Assembly: GCA_937885475.1 (NCBI GenBank)
Contig: CAKZZR010000249.1
Coordinates: 1 to 43,874, forward strand
Reading direction: 5' to 3'
Origin: an uncultured Treponema sp.
GTDB lineage: Bacteria; Spirochaetota; Spirochaetia; Treponematales; Treponemataceae
DNA length: 43,874 nt
In this document: positions 42,022-43,874 of the stretch, one piece after another
Layout: each line of letters starts with the position of its first letter
Position numbering within the stretch: the first letter of the stretch is position 1
Notes under the pieces: model-generated
Told to the model about the DNA's origin: nothing
The model's database searches: none
Seen by the model: the letters and a program-made list of their open reading frames with translations, nothing else
Program-made: the position numbers and the translations under genes

Positions 42022-43282
42022 AACGAAGCCGCTTGCCGTCATATCCTGTGCCGCCTGCCTGCTTGCCCAGCTCCTTTGTGGCTGCTCAAAAAAAGTAGAA
42101 AACAGGCTGGTCATCTGGACTGACAACAGCGAATTCGTGCAGTATGCCGAAATTTACAACGAAAGCCACAAGACAAAGGCGGTACTGGTATACAAAGAAG
42201 ACCTTGCCGCAAGCCTGCCTCCAATGCGCGACGAGCTTATGCCCGACGTCATTGCCGGCTCGTGGCTTCGTAATTCCAGGGTAAAGAGGAATTTTGTTCC
42301 GCTGGACTTTTTGTTTGAGCGCCGCTACCTTACATCGTCGGCGTTCTATTCTGTTCTTCTTGAGGCGGGAACCACCAGCCACCGCCAGTACCTGCTGCCG
42401 GTGAACTTCAATCTTCCGGCAATCATTTTTTCCGCAGAAAACGAGGATCGCCTTGAGACCAGCTACACAATCTCCTTGGAACAGCTGCGTAAAACCGGTG
42501 CGACCTACAACAAAAAGAATAAAAAGGACAAATACACGGCAATCGGCTTTGCACCGCAGAGCAGCAGGCAGTTTCTGTATACCGTCGCAAAGATGAAGCG
42601 GGCGGACTTCAGGCAGGGAGCGGGCAATTCGTTCCTATGGAATCAGGACGCGCTTTCGGAAAGCATTTCGTTCCTTAAGGAATGGATTTCCACAGAAAAC
42701 CCCTCGCCTGCCGTAGAAAACGACTTTGTGTACAAATACCTTTCAGAAACCGATGACAAGCGCGTAACCGGCGGACGCACACTGTTTTCATATATGACGA
42801 GCGACAAGCTGTTCCAGCTTTCAAAGGAGCAGCTTTCTCAGCTGGGCTTCCGCTGGCTTGAGAACGAAGGCACAATTCCCGTTGAGGACTCCATGATTAT
42901 GACGGGCATATCCGCAAAATCCGCGCACAAGGCAGATGCGGCAGAATTCATCTCGTGGCTATTCACGCCAGACACGCAGCGCAGCATCATGGAACGAAAG
43001 GCGCGCATGAATCTGAACAACATGCAGTTTGGCATTGCAGGCGGTTTTTCGGCAGTAAAGGACGTTACGGAGCAGATTCTGCCTGTGTATTACACACAGC
43101 TTCTGACGAACATTCCGCAGGCAGACTCGTTCTACGTTTCCTCAAAAAAGCCGCGCAACTGGGAGCAGATTAAGGCGAACGCCGTCATTCCGTATATCAC
43201 GGAATCCGTGGCCGCAGTTTCCGACAAAAAAACGGCGACGCTTGAGGAACGCTACGCGGAACTGAAAAAACAGGGCTATTGA
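42014..43282 (+). CDS. Extracellular solute-binding lipoprotein, family 1-like
   Basis: A 422-residue protein with a lipoprotein signal ending LLCGC (Cys24; Cys at -2 is unusual). The mature domain starts NRLVIWTDNSEFVQYAEIYN and includes FISWLFTPDTQRSIM, typical of family 1 binding proteins for sugars or other solutes. No permease or ATPase genes lie nearby, and it is coupled to an aminotransferase gene. It may serve a transporter encoded elsewhere, or act as a stand-alone sensory lipoprotein. Confidence 0.75.
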   Translation: MHRTKPLAVISCAACLLAQLLCGCSKKVENRLVIWTDNSEFVQYAEIYNESHKTKAVLVYKEDLAASLPPMRDELMPDVIAGSWLRNSRVKRNFVPLDFLFERRYLTSSAFYSVLLEAGTTSHRQYLLPVNFNLPAIIFSAENEDRLETSYTISLEQLRKTGATYNKKNKKDKYTAIGFAPQSSRQFLYTVAKMKRADFRQGAGNSFLWNQDALSESISFLKEWISTENPSPAVENDFVYKYLSETDDKRVTGGRTLFSYMTSDKLFQLSKEQLSQLGFRWLENEGTIPVEDSMIMTGISAKSAHKADAAEFISWLFTPDTQRSIMERKARMNLNNMQFGIAGGFSAVKDVTEQILPVYYTQLLTNIPQADSFYVSSKKPRNWEQIKANAVIPYITESVAAVSDKKTATLEERYAELKKQGY

Positions 43283-43295
43283 CCGTATAATTTTC

Positions 43296-43322
43296 TAAAC
43301 AATTCATACAGAACTCCGATTA
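43296..43322 (+). promoter_or_regulatory. Possible sigma-28 (FliA-type) promoter
   Basis: TAAACAAT (43296-43303), an 11-base spacer and TCCGATTA (43315-43322), against the FliA consensus TAAAGTTT-N11-GCCGATAA. It lies 49 bases before the ATG of the last gene. No good sigma-70 -35 box was found. Confidence 0.55.
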
Positions 43323-43371
43323 TATAAGTAGAACCGCTTGAGCGGGGCGAATCTTATAAAAGGAGGCGCGT

Positions 43372-43743
43372 ATGTCCGTTTCAATGAATCCAACAATCAA
43401 TTCCTTCGCAGCCTCTTCTGCAAAGGTTTACGTTCCTGTAAGCAAGAGCGCGCTTCTTTATTCTCATTTTGAGCATGTTTCTGGCTTTGTTGCCAACAAG
43501 GGGCAAAGCGGAATCTCCGTCTCAAAAATCCAGATTCTGAACACGCTGATTGACCATCTTTCTTCCATCAAAAGCGGAAAGCAGCCTGCGGCCGTAAAAA
43601 ACGCGACGCCCGAGCAGATTGATTCCCTCATCGAAAACTATCAGACCCAGATTCGTCAGGCAGTAAAAGCCGCTGAGGTAAGTCAGTACGGCATAGCCGG
43701 CGCCCGCCCAGAACTAGGCGTACTCTTCAGCGTAAACGCCTAA
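43372..43743 (+). CDS. Small conserved-looking protein of unknown function
   Basis: A 123-residue cytoplasmic-looking protein, Ser/Ala-rich at the N-terminus with a helical middle (about residues 45-105) and no signal peptide or membrane span. It follows a strong AAGGAGG site 6 bases before ATG. The upstream region has a sigma-28-like promoter, suggesting co-regulation with flagellar or chemotaxis genes. I did not recognise its family. Downstream sequence to the window end holds no clear gene. Confidence 0.75.
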   Translation: MSVSMNPTINSFAASSAKVYVPVSKSALLYSHFEHVSGFVANKGQSGISVSKIQILNTLIDHLSSIKSGKQPAAVKNATPEQIDSLIENYQTQIRQAVKAAEVSQYGIAGARPELGVLFSVNA

Positions 43744-43874
43744 GAACGGCACAAAGCCATGTCCTTTAGCGCCTTTGAACATGGAAATCAATTTTATGTG
43801 AAGATGCATAAAAAATAGCACAAAGGAGAAGTTGCGCCTTCAAAAACCCCCATTTTTGCTGCCGCGTAAGCGGC

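Noticed and set aside
43744..43874. Possible RNA gene or ORF at the window end
   Set aside because: A short CCATGT/ACATGG hairpin and an A-rich stretch are present, but no tRNA-like fold, SD-led ORF or strong terminator could be supported.

Overview
The window looks like the chromosome of a host-associated spirochaete, most likely a Treponema. The supporting genes are a spirochaete-type elongation factor G, a full Bat (VWA/MoxR) operon, a protein resembling the spirochaetal DUF5312 family, a FliL-like protein and a final gene behind what looks like a sigma-28 (FliA) promoter. Species cannot be fixed from the sequence alone. No rRNA, tRNA, CRISPR array or complete insertion sequence was seen, and no stretch over 300 bases lacks a gene.

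Layout. 1-1012: a chimaeric junction between the end of an esterase gene (minus) and the GTPase half of hflX (plus). 1009-2976: a FliL-like protein, a small membrane protein, and an ECF sigma factor with its zinc-finger anti-sigma factor. 3044-9697 (all minus): DUF5312-like protein, LysM/M23 envelope protein, RlmE methyltransferase, a Ca/Na exchanger and a three-gene polar amino-acid ABC importer. 9860-16331: a chemotaxis receptor with a long acidic tail, a membrane protein, a P-loop protein, EF-G and a CRM RNA-binding protein. 16416-21073: a Gld-type ABC export operon whose GldG gene carries an in-frame amber stop. 21105-22166: a palindromic MITE-like element beside a decayed prophage (Gp15 and tape-measure fragments) and an unlisted 45-codon ORF. 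22225-24757: an ArsR repressor with a palindromic operator and a Zn/Cd P-type ATPase with a very His-rich N-terminus.

24883-27647 (minus) holds an HD-GYP phosphodiesterase, an HU protein, and an unusual HU-transmembrane-LysM fusion that could link DNA to the cell wall. 27837-31546: glutamate dehydrogenase, a two-receiver regulator and a PHP-type histidinol phosphatase. 31651-32966: a DksA-like protein, IF-1 and a membrane J-protein. 33103-40637 (minus): the Bat operon (moxR, DUF58, BatD/DUF4381-like, batA, a batB-batC fusion, BatD/SH3, then smr). 40723-43743: an aminotransferase, a solute-binding lipoprotein without permeases, and a small unknown protein.

The most notable pattern across the window is that at least six genes have a recognisable sigma-70 -10 box 6-10 bases before ATG and no Shine-Dalgarno sequence. 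This suggests leaderless mRNAs, alongside many ordinary SD-led genes. Other points for a second look are the HU-TM-LysM fusion, the receiver protein with Glu at its second phospho-site, the BatB-BatC fusion with an internal lipobox, and the split gldG.
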